Part shown: positions 50,186 to 61,823 of the stretch, piece by piece | Layout: the number at the start of each line of letters is the position of its first letter | Position numbering within the stretch: position 1 is the stretch's first letter | Origin: Rahnella variigena | Lineage (GTDB): Bacteria > Pseudomonadota > Gammaproteobacteria > Enterobacterales > Enterobacteriaceae | Assembly (NCBI RefSeq): GCF_003610915.1 | Contig: NZ_NSDJ01000001.1 | Location: 3,658,001 to 3,722,000 of the forward strand | DNA: 64,000 nt | Direction: 5' to 3' | Position numbers and translations under genes: made by a program | The notes under the pieces: model-generated | What the model saw: the letters and a program-made list of their open reading frames with translations, nothing else | Database searches by the model: none | What the model was told of the DNA's origin: nothing

Positions 50186-50387
50186 TTTTGTCTCCTTTCG
50201 GTGGGGTATACCCGCTTCATTAGTCTCACAGGACTAATTCAGGAGCGGCATTATACGCTGCCTTTACGACAACTGTTACCCCACAATTTTCAGTTGCCTA
50301 AAAAGCGGACGGTTCTGAGCCTGAAAACAAAAAAACGGACATCGTGTGATTGATGTCCGTTCGCTCAGTGGCATTCACAGTGAAAGA
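50186..50387 (-). other. aroA-cmk intergenic region
   Basis: About 200 bp with the aroA terminator on the right part and a short inverted repeat TTAGTC-TCACAG-GACTAA (50219-50236). The ycaL peptidase gene found here in E. coli is absent. Confidence 0.65.
50329..50360 (-). terminator. Terminator of serC-aroA
   Basis: Minus-strand ACGGACATC-N8-GATGTCCGT followed by a T run (plus-strand A tract 50329-50335). Confidence 0.85.
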
Positions 50388-51671
50388 CTATGCCAGAGTG
50401 CTGATTCCTGCCAGACGTTCAAAATAGTCCGGGAATGTTTTCGCCGTGCATTTCGGGTCCAGAATAGTCACCGGCGTATCCGATAACGCCACCAGCGAGA
50501 AACACATCGCCATGCGGTGATCATTATAGGTTCCGATCTCGGCAAACTTCAGTGATTTTGGCGGTTCAACGCGAATATAATCTTCGCCCTCTTCCACTGT
50601 CGCACCGACTTTACGCAATTCTGTCGCCATTGCCGCCAGACGATCGGTTTCTTTAACGCGCCAGTTATAGATATTACGCAGCGTCGTCGGGCCTTCGGCA
50701 AACAATGCGGCGGTAGCAATGGTCATCGCGGCATCTGGAATATGGTTCATGTCCATGTCGATGCCTTTCAGCTCGCCACGGGTACATTCAATGTAGTCAT
50801 CAGCCCAGTGAATGGTTGCGCCCATTTTTTCCAGCACATCTGCAAAACGGATATCGCCCTGCATACTGTTTTTACCGATACCGGTCACGCGAACCGTGCC
50901 GCCTTTGATCGCAGCTGCGGCCAGGAAATAGGACGCGGAAGACGCATCGCCTTCGACCAGATAAGAACCCGGGGACACATATTGCTGACGACCTTTAATA
51001 CTGAGTTTCTGATACTGGTGGTTTTCCACTTCAATACCGAAGGTTTTCATCAGGTTAAGGGTAATGTCGATATAAGGTTTGGAAACCAGATCACCTTTAA
51101 TCTGAATCGTCGTGTCGTTGTCTGCCAGCGGAGCTGTCATTAACAGCGCAGTCAGGAACTGGCTGGAAACGCTGCCATCAACACTGACGTCGCCACCACT
51201 AAAACCACCGCGCAGACGCAGCGGCGGATAATTTTCCTGCTCCAGATAATCAATCTGCGCGCCGCCCTGACGAAGTGCATCCACCAGATGACCGATCGGA
51301 CGCTCTTTCATGCGCGGCTCGCCGGTCAGCACGACATCTTGTTCGCCCAGACATAACGCCGCAGCCAGCGGACGCATTGCGGTGCCCGCATTGCCCAGAA
51401 AAAGTTCCAGACCTTTAGCGTTGGAAAAAGCGTGGCCCAGACCATCAATTTCGCATTCGGTACGATCCGCCGATAAACGATGCGTAACGCCCAGTTGCGT
51501 CAGTGCGGTGAGCATATGGCGAACATCGTCGCTGTCGAGCAGGTTAGTCAGGCGGGTAGTGCCCTGTGCAAAAGCAGCCAGTAAAAGTGCGCGGTTGGAA
51601 ACACTTTTTGAGCCAGGTAAATTGATGCTGCCGTTAACCAGTGCAACGGGTTGTAATGTCAGGGATTCCAC
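50388..51671 (-). CDS. aroA: AroA, EPSP synthase
   Basis: Transfers enolpyruvyl from PEP to shikimate-3-phosphate in the shikimate pathway; the glyphosate target. A GTG start at 51671 is chosen: GGAG lies 5 nt upstream, and it gives 427 residues, [20 protein letters not shown], exactly the E. coli length. The upstream in-frame ATG (51695) has no SD. K22 is in [15 protein letters not shown]; class I motif NAGTAMRPL at 94-102 keeps G96 and P101, the residues of glyphosate-sensitive enzymes. Second gene of serC-aroA. Confidence 0.97.
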   Translation of the reverse strand: MESLTLQPVALVNGSINLPGSKSVSNRALLLAAFAQGTTRLTNLLDSDDVRHMLTALTQLGVTHRLSADRTECEIDGLGHAFSNAKGLELFLGNAGTAMRPLAAALCLGEQDVVLTGEPRMKERPIGHLVDALRQGGAQIDYLEQENYPPLRLRGGFSGGDVSVDGSVSSQFLTALLMTAPLADNDTTIQIKGDLVSKPYIDITLNLMKTFGIEVENHQYQKLSIKGRQQYVSPGSYLVEGDASSASYFLAAAAIKGGTVRVTGIGKNSMQGDIRFADVLEKMGATIHWADDYIECTRGELKGIDMDMNHIPDAAMTIATAALFAEGPTTLRNIYNWRVKETDRLAAMATELRKVGATVEEGEDYIRVEPPKSLKFAEIGTYNDHRMAMCFSLVALSDTPVTILDPKCTAKTFPDYFERLAGISTLA

Positions 51672-51696
51672 TCTTTCTCCAATTCTTCTTTTCATA

Positions 51697-51729
51697 AAAT
51701 GACCCCGGACATTGAGCCGGGGTCATTTT
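51697..51729 (-). terminator. Attenuator-like terminator between serC and aroA
   Basis: GACCCCGG / CCGGGGTC with flanking AAAAT and ATTTT, an 8-bp perfect core (13 bp with A-T pairs) and an 8-nt loop. On the minus strand the ATTTT tract runs into the aroA leader, so it would reduce aroA relative to serC. Confidence 0.75.
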
Positions 51730-51775
51730 TAAGGCTACTTACTTAAGCATTCTGCGGGCCCGAAAGCCAGCACGC

Positions 51776-52861
51776 TTAGCCGTGGCGTTTTTCAAACTCT
51801 GCCATGAAGTCGGTCAGTGCTTTCACGCCTTCAATCGGCATCGCATTATAAATAGATGCACGCATACCACCAGCCACACGGTGGCCTTTCAATGCCTGCA
51901 GACCGGCTTCCTGCGCCTGATCCAGGAAAAGTTTGTCCAGAGAAGCATCAGCCATCTGGAAAGGAACGTTCATCCACGAACGGTTTTCCGCAGCCACCGG
52001 GTTACGGTAGAAACCGGTACGGTCGATAGCACCATACAACAGTTCGGCTTTCGCGCGGTTGCGTTTTTCCATTTCACGCAGACCACCTTGCTCTTTCAGC
52101 CACTTGAATACCATGCCTGATAAATACCACGCGAAGGTCGGCGGGGTATTGAACATAGAGTCGTTCTCAGCCAGCACGGTATAATCAAGAATGGAAGGCA
52201 ATTCAGTGCGCGCTTTACCCAGCAAGTCTTCGCGAACGATAACCAGTGTCAGGCCGGCAGGACCGATGTTTTTCTGTGCGCCGGCATAAATCACACCAAA
52301 ACGGCTGACATCAATTGGGCGGGAGAGAATGCAGGATGAGTAATCCGCAACGACGATTTTGTCACCAAAATCAGGCATTTCGTCGATAGCGATACCATCG
52401 ATAGTTTCATTTGGGCAGTAATGAACGTAGGCAGAATCTGCATTCAGCTTCCATTCATTCATTGGCAGAATGCCACGTTTACCGTCAACGGTCGTCGTGA
52501 CATCAATAACATTCGGTGTGCAATATTTTTTCGCTTCGTTGACTGCGCTGTGAGCCCAGTAACCACCATCAATATAATCGGCTGAGGATTTATCACCCAG
52601 CAGGTTCATTGGCACAGCAGCAAATTGCGCGCGTGCGCCGCCGTGGCAAAAGAGCACTTTGTAGTTCGAGGGAATATTCAGCAGATCACGGATATCCTTT
52701 TCGGACTCTTCAGCAACCTGGATAAACTCCTTACTGCGGTGACTGATTTCCATCACCGAGGTACCCAGTCCGTGCCAGTTACAAAGTTCCTGTTCTGCAC
52801 GACGCAACACTTCAGCCGGGATCATTGCCGGACCTGCACTAAAATTATAAACCTGAGTCAT
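51776..52861 (-). CDS. serC: SerC, phosphoserine aminotransferase
   Basis: PLP enzyme that makes phosphoserine from 3-phosphohydroxypyruvate and 4-phosphohydroxythreonine in pyridoxal phosphate synthesis. 361 residues (E. coli 362). The N-terminus [42 protein letters not shown] and the PLP-lysine in [25 protein letters not shown] are conserved. It forms an operon with aroA, linking serine, pyridoxal and shikimate synthesis. Confidence 0.97.
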   Translation of the reverse strand: MTQVYNFSAGPAMIPAEVLRRAEQELCNWHGLGTSVMEISHRSKEFIQVAEESEKDIRDLLNIPSNYKVLFCHGGARAQFAAVPMNLLGDKSSADYIDGGYWAHSAVNEAKKYCTPNVIDVTTTVDGKRGILPMNEWKLNADSAYVHYCPNETIDGIAIDEMPDFGDKIVVADYSSCILSRPIDVSRFGVIYAGAQKNIGPAGLTLVIVREDLLGKARTELPSILDYTVLAENDSMFNTPPTFAWYLSGMVFKWLKEQGGLREMEKRNRAKAELLYGAIDRTGFYRNPVAAENRSWMNVPFQMADASLDKLFLDQAQEAGLQALKGHRVAGGMRASIYNAMPIEGVKALTDFMAEFEKRHG

Positions 52862-53033
52862 TTCCCCTCACCACTTCTCTGAGACAGCCACATAGTTGCC
52901 TTTAATTTACCGGTTTTATCATTGGAAACAAGCCATCTGTAACGGTTATTCCTCATGACCTGATAAAGCGCGTTGAGATCTGCGTCACAAGGTTATTTAC
53001 TCCCTGGAAAGCTGATTTAGCAGGATTATCTGT

Positions 53034-53723
53034 TCACACCCGCACAGTGCTCAGTGCTCTCACCCAGGTGATATTCTGACACCGTGGGCAGGTGGCTTTT
53101 TCACCTACTTTGAATGACTTAATCAGGCTGCACCGATGGCAGGCATAGAGCCCGCTGGTCATCATCAGGGTTTCGATATCGATATAATCTTCGGGTAAAA
53201 CCGGCAACCCCGGCTCCACATCGTCTTCCTGACGGAAGTAAACGCTCAGGCCGCCATTGGCTTCCAGAAAAGCCAGCCGGACCTGTCCAAGATGTTCGAC
53301 ACCTTTTTGGCGCAACTCCATATAAAACTCGCCTTTGGTAATATTTTCCCTCGCCATGGTTTCCCACTCGAACATACCGTCGCGAATAATGATCAGCGGT
53401 TTGCCTTCCATCCAGTTCTGAAAATGGCGGCTTTTATCCATCAGCCAGGTAGAAAGACGGTAAAGCAGCAGGATGGAGAAGAAGACCGCAAACACCGGCA
53501 GCAAAGGTACATCGTCATAGAAAGTGACGTCACCGGCCGCAGAGCCCAGCGTCAGAATAATCACCACTTCGAATAAAGAAAGCTGGTTGACCCCGCGACG
53601 CCCGGTGAGTTTCAGAAATATAAACACCACTACAAAGATGAAAAAACAACGGAATGTTACCTCTCCCAGATACTCCAGAGGGAACTTATCCAGTGTCATA
53701 CGTTTGATATCAAAAGCCTGCAT
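53034..53723 (-). CDS. ycaP: YcaP, DUF421 inner membrane protein
   Basis: 229-residue DUF421/YetF-type protein (E. coli 230) of unknown function. About three N-terminal membrane helices (CFFIFVVVFIFLKLTGRRGVNQLSLFEVVIILTLGSAAGD and following) are followed by a cytoplasmic domain with GKPLIIIRDG and QVRLAFLEANGGLSVYF. The C-terminus has CHRC and CPRC pairs, a likely zinc ribbon. Divergent from ycaO. Confidence 0.93.
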   Translation of the reverse strand: MQAFDIKRMTLDKFPLEYLGEVTFRCFFIFVVVFIFLKLTGRRGVNQLSLFEVVIILTLGSAAGDVTFYDDVPLLPVFAVFFSILLLYRLSTWLMDKSRHFQNWMEGKPLIIIRDGMFEWETMARENITKGEFYMELRQKGVEHLGQVRLAFLEANGGLSVYFRQEDDVEPGLPVLPEDYIDIETLMMTSGLYACHRCSLIKSFKVGEKATCPRCQNITWVRALSTVRV

Positions 53724-53883
53724 AGATGCCTCACGGGAAGTGAAAACAGCGGCTTACGGACCGCGGATTTACAGACAAGCTTAGCGCGTTACAACGCGAT
53801 TACATTCTTAACACGAATACATGGAGCTAATACGCAAAACCCCGTATCATTGCGCGTTTTTAGCACGCTCAAAAGTGAACTCA

Positions 53884-55647
53884 ATGACGCAAACTTTTAT
53901 TCCTGGTAAAGACGCGGCGCTGGAAGACTCCATTTCCCGCTTCCAACAAAAACTCACCGATCTCGGCTTTAATATCGAAGAAGCTTCTTGGCTGAATCCG
54001 GTTCCCCACGTCTGGTCAGTGCACATTCGCGACCGCGACTGCCCGCTGTGCTTCACCAACGGTAAAGGCGCCAGCAAAAAAGCTGCTCTGGCTTCTGCTC
54101 TGGGTGAATATTTTGAGCGTCTGTCGACCAACTATTTCTTCGCGGATTTCTATCTTGGCAAAGACATCGCCAATGGCGATTTCGTCCACTATCCGAATGA
54201 GAAGTGGTTCCCGCTGCCGGAAGATGACAGCCTGCCAGCTGGCATTCTGGATGAACGTCTGCACGATTTTTATGACGCTGAGAAAGAACTGGTTGCCAGT
54301 GATCTGATCGACCTGCAATCCGGCAATCCTGATCGTGGTATCTGCGCCCTGCCGTTTACCCGTCAGTCAGATCTGCAAACCGTTTATATTCCGATGAACA
54401 TCATCGGCAACCTGTACGTTTCCAACGGGATGTCCGCGGGTAACACCGCTAATGAGGCGCGCGTTCAGGGTCTGTCCGAAGTCTTCGAGCGTTACGTCAA
54501 AAACCGCATCATTGCAGAATCCATCAGCCTGCCAGAAATTCCTGCTGAGGTTCTGGCGCGCTATCCGGGTGTGGTTGAAGCCATCGCCAAACTGGAAGAA
54601 GAAGGTTTCCCTATTCTTTCTTATGACGCCTCTCTGGGCGGCAATTATCCGGTTATTTGTGTGGTTCTTTTCAACCCGGCGAACGGCACCTGTTTCGCTT
54701 CCTTTGGTGCGCACCCGGATTTCGGCGTGGCACTGGAACGTACCGTCACTGAGCTGTTGCAGGGCCGCAGCCTGAAAGATCTGGATGTCTTCACTGCACC
54801 GACCTTCGATGACGAAGAAGTGGCCGAGCACGCCAACCTTGAAACTCACTTCATCGATTCAAGTGGTCTGATTTCGTGGGATATGTTCAAACAGGACGCA
54901 GACTATCCGTTTGCAGACTGGAGCTTCAGCGGCACCACTGAAGAAGAATTCGCCACTCTGATGGCTATCTTCGATAAAGAAGATGCTGAAGTGTATATCG
55001 CTGATTACGAACATCTGGACGTGTATGCCTGCCGCATTATCGTTCCGGGCATGTCCGACATCTATCCTGCAGAAGATCTGCTGCTGGCAAACAACAGCAT
55101 GGGTGCGCATCTGCGTGACCAACTGCTGGCGTTGCCGGACAGTGACCTGCCAAAAGAAACCTATCTTGAGATGATCACTCAGCTCGATGATGAAGGTCTG
55201 GATGACTTCACCCGCGTACGTGAATTGCTGGGCATTGCCAGCGGTAAAGACAACGGCTGGTACACGCTGCGTGTCGGTGAGCTGAAATCTATGCTGGCAC
55301 TGGCCGGTGGTGATTTGGATCAGGCGCTGACCTGGGCTGAATGGGCGCATGAGTTCAACTCTTCCGTCTACAGCGATGAGCGCAACAACTATTACCGTTG
55401 TCTGCAAACTCTGCTGCAATTGTCCCTGGAAGAAGATCGCGAACCCGCACAGTACTACAACGCCTTCGTGAAAATGTACGGTCAGAAAGCGGTTGAAGAT
55501 GCTTCTGCAGCTATCAGCGGTGAAGTTCGTTTCCATAGCCTGTTTGCAGTTGATCCTGAACTTAAAGCATTGCCAGCCCACCAGGCGCTGCTTGGCGCAT
55601 ACGAAAAATTGCAAGTCGCAAAACGTCGTCACTGGTCGAAAGCGTAA
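53884..55647 (+). CDS. ycaO: YcaO, ATP-dependent YcaO-family protein
   Basis: Founding YcaO-family protein; family members activate amide carbonyls with ATP, and E. coli YcaO is linked to beta-methylthiolation of ribosomal S12 with RimO. The start at 53884 gives 587 residues, MTQTFIPGKDAALEDSISRFQQK, as in E. coli (586); 21 extra upstream codons are rejected. ATP-site blocks: ALASALGEYFERLSTNYF, NEARVQGLSEVFERYVK, GAHPDFGVALERTVTELLQGR. The C-terminal part (from about 420) has TPR-like helices. No peptide-precursor or cyclase genes lie nearby, so this is not a RiPP cluster. Upstream of focA, as in E. coli. Confidence 0.95.
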   Translation: MTQTFIPGKDAALEDSISRFQQKLTDLGFNIEEASWLNPVPHVWSVHIRDRDCPLCFTNGKGASKKAALASALGEYFERLSTNYFFADFYLGKDIANGDFVHYPNEKWFPLPEDDSLPAGILDERLHDFYDAEKELVASDLIDLQSGNPDRGICALPFTRQSDLQTVYIPMNIIGNLYVSNGMSAGNTANEARVQGLSEVFERYVKNRIIAESISLPEIPAEVLARYPGVVEAIAKLEEEGFPILSYDASLGGNYPVICVVLFNPANGTCFASFGAHPDFGVALERTVTELLQGRSLKDLDVFTAPTFDDEEVAEHANLETHFIDSSGLISWDMFKQDADYPFADWSFSGTTEEEFATLMAIFDKEDAEVYIADYEHLDVYACRIIVPGMSDIYPAEDLLLANNSMGAHLRDQLLALPDSDLPKETYLEMITQLDDEGLDDFTRVRELLGIASGKDNGWYTLRVGELKSMLALAGGDLDQALTWAEWAHEFNSSVYSDERNNYYRCLQTLLQLSLEEDREPAQYYNAFVKMYGQKAVEDASAAISGEVRFHSLFAVDPELKALPAHQALLGAYEKLQVAKRRHWSKA

Positions 55648-55672
55648 TCAAACGGACATGATGAATTGATTA

Positions 55673-55703
55673 AAGCCAGCGGGATTTCCTGCTGGTTTTT
55701 TTA
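55673..55703 (+). terminator. Terminator of ycaO
   Basis: CCAGCGGG-ATTT-CCTGCTGG, an 8-bp stem with one G-U pair, followed by seven T residues. Confidence 0.9.
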
Positions 55704-56067
55704 TTTATACATTCAACGCAGATCCTGCGCATGTGCTGCTCTCTTTGTCCGCAAAGGTTTGACTCAGCCATTAAAATGACGTGTAATTCCGCGCGAAATA
55801 ATGTGCTTTTGGCGTTTTTACGACAAAAATATGACACTTATTTTTATGCATTTTTTTATGGGTTAAATCAAAGTGAAATTTACAGACTAAAAATAGTGAT
55901 ATTAATTAACATTAAAGCCTTATTATTAACCCGAAAGTAAAAATAATTTTGAGCACCCTCAACTTTATTTGCAAAAATTAAAATGTTTTTATATCAGCAT
56001 TTTCAATGAGTTAACACCAAAACCACCCCTTCAGTAGTACGCCGAAAACCACCAAAAACCGCCTCGT

Positions 56068-56116
56068 ATGATCCACGTCAATTTTTACGTTATACTGCTT
56101 TGCTAGTATCTCGTTG
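56068..56116 (+). promoter_or_regulatory. FNR-dependent class II promoter of focA
   Basis: ATGAT-CCAC-GTCAA (56068-56081) matches the FNR consensus TTGAT-N4-ATCAA at 8 of 10 positions. An extended -10 TGCTAGTAT (TAGTAT at 56104-56109) predicts a start near 56116, putting the FNR site centre at -41.5. A TATACT box at 56091-56096 is an alternative -10. Confidence 0.65.
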
Positions 56117-56148
56117 CGCAGTGCATAGCCCTGAATAAGAGAGTTAAT

Positions 56149-57006
56149 GTGAAAGCTGACAACCCCTTCGATCTCATTTTACCCGCCGCTACAGCAAAAG
56201 TTGCTGAAGATGCCGGCGTTTATAAAGCCACCAAACAGCCGTTAAAAACATTCTTTTTAGCCATTACTGCTGGCGTCTTTATTTCTATTGCTTTTGCTTT
56301 TTATATCACCGCCACCACAGGCACCGGAACCGTACCTTATGGTCTTGCAAAACTCGTCGGGGGCATCTGCTTCTCACTGGGTCTGATGCTGGTCGTAGTG
56401 TGTGGCGCTGACCTGTTCACTTCCACTGTGCTTATCGTGATTGCAAAAGCCAGCGGTCGTATCACCTGGGGGCAATTGGCGTGCAATTGGGTCAATGTCT
56501 ATATTGGTAACCTGATTGGCTGCCTGTTCTTTGTGGCTCTGATTTGGTTCTCCGGTGAATACATGGTCGATAATGGCTTGTGGGGCCTCAATGTCTTGCA
56601 AACCGCTGACCATAAAATGCATCACACATTTATCGAAGCCGTATGTCTTGGGATCCTCGCTAACCTGATGGTTTGTCTGGCGGTATGGATGAGTTACTCC
56701 GGCCGTAGCTTGATGGACAAAATGTTCGCCATGATTTTGCCAGTGGGTATGTTCGTCGCCAGCGGCTTTGAACACAGCATTGCCAACATGTTCATGATCC
56801 CTTTAGGTATCGTAGTGAAAAACTTTGCGACACCAGAATTCTGGCAGGCTGTCGGGGCAACACCGGCACAATTCGCAGAACTGAACATCTCTAACTTTAT
56901 CATCGACAATCTCATCCCTGTGACCATAGGTAACATCATCGGGGGCGGTTTGCTGGTAGGGTTAACGTACTGGGTTATATATCTTCGCGATGAGAAGCAC
57001 CACTGA
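56149..57006 (+). CDS. focA: FocA, formate channel
   Basis: Pentameric formate/nitrite-family channel that exports or imports formate made by pyruvate formate-lyase. 285 residues as in E. coli, starting MKADNPFDLILPAATAKVAE from a GTG codon. Six membrane helices are visible; conserved ITATTGTGTVPYG, LFTSTVLIVIAKASGRITWGQL, the pore His region LVCLAVWMSYSGRS and EHSIANMFMIP. The GTG overlaps an out-of-frame ATG that is followed at once by TGA. First gene of focA-pflB. Confidence 0.97.
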   Translation: MKADNPFDLILPAATAKVAEDAGVYKATKQPLKTFFLAITAGVFISIAFAFYITATTGTGTVPYGLAKLVGGICFSLGLMLVVVCGADLFTSTVLIVIAKASGRITWGQLACNWVNVYIGNLIGCLFFVALIWFSGEYMVDNGLWGLNVLQTADHKMHHTFIEAVCLGILANLMVCLAVWMSYSGRSLMDKMFAMILPVGMFVASGFEHSIANMFMIPLGIVVKNFATPEFWQAVGATPAQFAELNISNFIIDNLIPVTIGNIIGGGLLVGLTYWVIYLRDEKHH

Positions 57007-57081
57007 TACAACGTGGCAGTCTTGTTACGACAGTTTTACTCGTGATTTTTAAAGAAATCCAAATTAGAAGGTAGGTGCAAA

Positions 57082-59364
<2,283 letters not shown>

Positions 59365-59392
59365 TAACTCAGCCTTGTAATCTGGTCTGATA

Positions 59393-59423
59393 AAAGGCTC
59401 CATAATGTGGAGCCTTTGTTTCA
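59393..59423 (+). terminator. Terminator of pflB
   Basis: AAAGGCTCC-ATAATGT-GGAGCCTTT followed by GTTTCATC. Confidence 0.85.
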
Positions 59424-59460
59424 TCTCTCCCTGCCCTGCACTGTCTGCACGACAGTCTGT

Positions 59461-59497
59461 TTTGCCAGAGCGCTATACGTTGTGGACCTCTGGCAAA
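59461..59497 (+). repeat. Perfect 10-bp inverted repeat in the pflB-pflA spacer
   Basis: TTTGCCAGAG (59461-59470) and CTCTGGCAAA (59488-59497) are exact inverted copies with a 17-nt loop. Confidence 0.88.
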
Positions 59498-59514
59498 GCA
59501 GTAGCACCATTGCT

Positions 59515-59537
59515 GACAATCAACCTTATTGATTGTC
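59515..59537 (+). repeat. Perfect 9-bp inverted repeat ahead of pflA
   Basis: GACAATCAA (59515-59523), CCTTA, TTGATTGTC (59529-59537). The arms contain ATCAA and TTGAT, the FNR half-sites in outward order. Confidence 0.88.
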
Positions 59538-59634
59538 TGGTATCATAAACCTGTGGTTTCCAGTTTATCTCTGCCAGGCCAGCACCCGCACATGTAGACT
59601 GCTATTCATTGGTCAATATGGAGAATAACCCGCA

Positions 59635-60375
59635 ATGTCAGTTCAAGGTCGCATCCACTCATATGAATCCTGTGGCACCGTTGACGGCCCAGGTATCCGT
59701 TTCATTGTTTTCTTTCAGGGCTGCCTGATGCGTTGCATGTATTGCCATAACCGCGATACCTGGGACACGCACGGCGGGACAGAGATCAATGTTGATGATT
59801 TAATGAAAGAAGTCGTGACCTATCGCCACTTTATGAATGCTTCCGGCGGTGGTGTGACGGCGTCAGGTGGCGAAGCCATCCTTCAGGCAGAATTTGTGCG
59901 CGACTGGTTCCGCGCCTGCCAGAAAGAAGGGATTAATACCTGTCTGGACACCAACGGTTTTGTCCGCCGTTATGATCCGGTGATCGACGAATTACTGGAT
60001 GTCTCAGATCTGGTTATGCTCGATCTCAAGCAAATGAACGACGATATTCACCAGAATCTGGTCGGCGTATCCAACCACCGTACGCTGGACTTTGCCCGCT
60101 ATCTGGCAAAACGTAATCAGCGCACCTGGATCCGTTATGTTGTGGTACCGGGCTGGTCAGACGATGATGAGTCCGCGCATAAACTCGGCGAGTTCACCAA
60201 AGACATGACTAACATCGAGAAGATTGAACTGTTGCCATATCATGAACTCGGCAAACATAAATGGACGGCAATGGGCGAGAAATACGGACTGGACGGTGTC
60301 AATCCGCCGACCAAAGAAATCATGGAAAGAGTGAAAAACATTCTCGCCAGCTACGGGCATAAAGTTATCTATTAA
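59635..60375 (+). CDS. pflA: PflA, pyruvate formate-lyase activating enzyme
   Basis: Radical SAM enzyme that installs the glycyl radical on PflB. 246 residues as in E. coli. The 4Fe-4S motif CxxxCxxC is C30-C34-C37 in [23 protein letters not shown]-type motif is [17 protein letters not shown] and the end has [13 protein letters not shown]. Its own spacer of 270 bp after the pflB terminator implies an independent promoter. Confidence 0.97.
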   Translation: MSVQGRIHSYESCGTVDGPGIRFIVFFQGCLMRCMYCHNRDTWDTHGGTEINVDDLMKEVVTYRHFMNASGGGVTASGGEAILQAEFVRDWFRACQKEGINTCLDTNGFVRRYDPVIDELLDVSDLVMLDLKQMNDDIHQNLVGVSNHRTLDFARYLAKRNQRTWIRYVVVPGWSDDDESAHKLGEFTKDMTNIEKIELLPYHELGKHKWTAMGEKYGLDGVNPPTKEIMERVKNILASYGHKVIY

Positions 60376-60395
60376 ACACAGATATCAAGCCCATT

Positions 60396-60422
60396 AAAAA
60401 GACGCCATTTGGCGTCTTTTTT
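60396..60422 (+). terminator. Terminator of pflA
   Basis: AAAAAGACGCC-ATTT-GGCGTCTTTTTT: 11-bp stem with U-tract. Confidence 0.92.
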
Positions 60423-60454
60423 GCTTTGTGAGAATAAGATTCTCAATGAAACCA

Positions 60455-60544
60455 TATCCAAAATAATTGGAGTTGCACCAAGGCGGCAAGTGAGGAGACC
60501 CCGAATCGTAGCTAACGCAGTTGCAGCTTCAAGAATGAAGGGTA
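60455..60544. repeat. Internally deleted ERIC element (about 90 bp)
   Basis: The ends match the 8203-8327 ERIC: left AAAATAATTGGAGTTGCA and GGCGGCAAG, right GCTAACGCAGTTGCAGCTTC and AATGAAGGGTA. About 35 bp of the centre, the part carrying the GAGCTTACA/TAAGTGA palindrome, is missing. Its right end touches the ycaD stop codon (60545-60547). Confidence 0.82.
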
Positions 60545-61690
60545 CTACGCTGCGGCCACAGGATTATGCGTATGATCTGCTTTACGCATCAGCATCATCA
60601 GATAGACCAGCGAAACCACTGCGATCATCACAAACAGCAAACGGTCAGAATAACTCTGCATCAGCATCGCGGTCATTGTCGGTCCCGCAAGGCTGCCGAT
60701 GGTGTAACTCATTAGCAACGCCTGATTCATCGCCACCAGCTCATCAGCACTCACTTTCTCACAGGCCCATGACATCGCGACTGGATACAGCGTAAAGCCC
60801 GCACATCCGAGGATAAACAGCGTCGGCGCCATCGCATACCCACTGAGCATGGCAATACTGCCGAGGATCACACAAAATATCTGGATGCGTAAAACCATCA
60901 GGCGACCATAGCGATCTGCCAGACGTCCTACCGGCCACTGTCCGATAATCCCCGCGCTGACCAGCAATGCCATCCAGTAACCTACGTTCGCATCACTCAT
61001 TCCCTGATGCGCCAGGAACAGCGGCATCAGTCCGTAGAGTGAACCGAGGACAATACCGGAAATAATACAGCCATTTATCCCCAGACGTGCATTACGCCGT
61101 CTGAACATCGGCATCACCGCATGGCGCGGTTGTTCACTGTCCTGATCCTCAATATGTGTTAACAGCAAAGGCAGCATCGCAATCACAATCAGTGCAGTCA
61201 CCCACGGTAAAACGCTGAAGATTGCCGTTGGTACGGTTCCAACCAGTAACTGCCCTGCTACCGTTCCGATGTAATACATGATCATATACGCCGCCAGCAG
61301 CTGGCCACGATTTTTGACTGTTCCGCTTCGTAACAGCGCACTTTCCACCACAACCCAGATCAGCGCACACCCAATCCCCGCGACGAAACGGGCCGAAACC
61401 CACGTCCAGAAACTCATGGATAGCGCCAGTCCTGCGGTGGCAACAGCAAATATTACACAGGAAAGGTAATAGCTTCGGTTGAAACCAATGCGTTTTATCA
61501 GCCCGCCTGCAAGCAAAGTGCCCAGCAGGTTACCGGTAAAATACGATGAACTGACCAGCCCGACCTGCCAGGTCGGTAGCTGTTCATGGCTGAGCCAAAG
61601 GGGTACCAGCGTGTTTAAAACGGCGATAGAAATCGTCAGCAAAAGGAGTCCGCACAAGAGCAGAGAAACGGGGCGAGAATAGGCGGACAT
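60545..61690 (-). CDS. ycaD: YcaD, MFS transporter of unknown substrate
   Basis: 381-residue, twelve-helix major facilitator, same length as E. coli YcaD (382) and in the same neighbourhood. Conserved: [29 protein letters not shown] (motif A region), [34 protein letters not shown] and [15 protein letters not shown]. Substrate unknown. Convergent with pflA, the gap being filled by the terminator and a short ERIC. Confidence 0.93.
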   Translation of the reverse strand: MSAYSRPVSLLLCGLLLLTISIAVLNTLVPLWLSHEQLPTWQVGLVSSSYFTGNLLGTLLAGGLIKRIGFNRSYYLSCVIFAVATAGLALSMSFWTWVSARFVAGIGCALIWVVVESALLRSGTVKNRGQLLAAYMIMYYIGTVAGQLLVGTVPTAIFSVLPWVTALIVIAMLPLLLTHIEDQDSEQPRHAVMPMFRRRNARLGINGCIISGIVLGSLYGLMPLFLAHQGMSDANVGYWMALLVSAGIIGQWPVGRLADRYGRLMVLRIQIFCVILGSIAMLSGYAMAPTLFILGCAGFTLYPVAMSWACEKVSADELVAMNQALLMSYTIGSLAGPTMTAMLMQSYSDRLLFVMIAVVSLVYLMMLMRKADHTHNPVAAA

Positions 61691-61823
61691 AGGACGATGA
61701 AGACCACAAACAGGAGGAAATTGCGCGCATCATGCCACTGACGGATTAAAAGTCAATCTGGCAAAAATTGACCTGAGCACAAACTGCAGAGTGATGATTG
61801 AAATCGTTAATCAAGCGCGTGTA

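Larger units (their letters stand above)
55648..56148 (+). promoter_or_regulatory. focA-pflB upstream region
   Basis: 501 bp, strongly A/T-rich in the middle. It starts with the ycaO terminator and ends with an FNR-type promoter (56068-56116). The A/T-rich 180 bp in between would suit ArcA and IHF binding, known at E. coli pfl, but I cannot assign single sites. No gene is seen; a 69-codon frame at 55731 has nothing to support it. Confidence 0.6.

Noticed and set aside
50208..50240. Possible third ERIC end (GGTATACCCGCTTCATTAG)
   Set aside because: Only the terminal few bases resemble an ERIC end; no core or opposite end follows.
54859..55632. 257-codon open frame on the minus strand
   Set aside because: Antisense to ycaO; composition of a shadow frame.
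55864..55876. FNR half-site ATCAA after GGGTTAA upstream of focA
   Set aside because: Only one half matches; the 56068-56081 site is much better and correctly placed.
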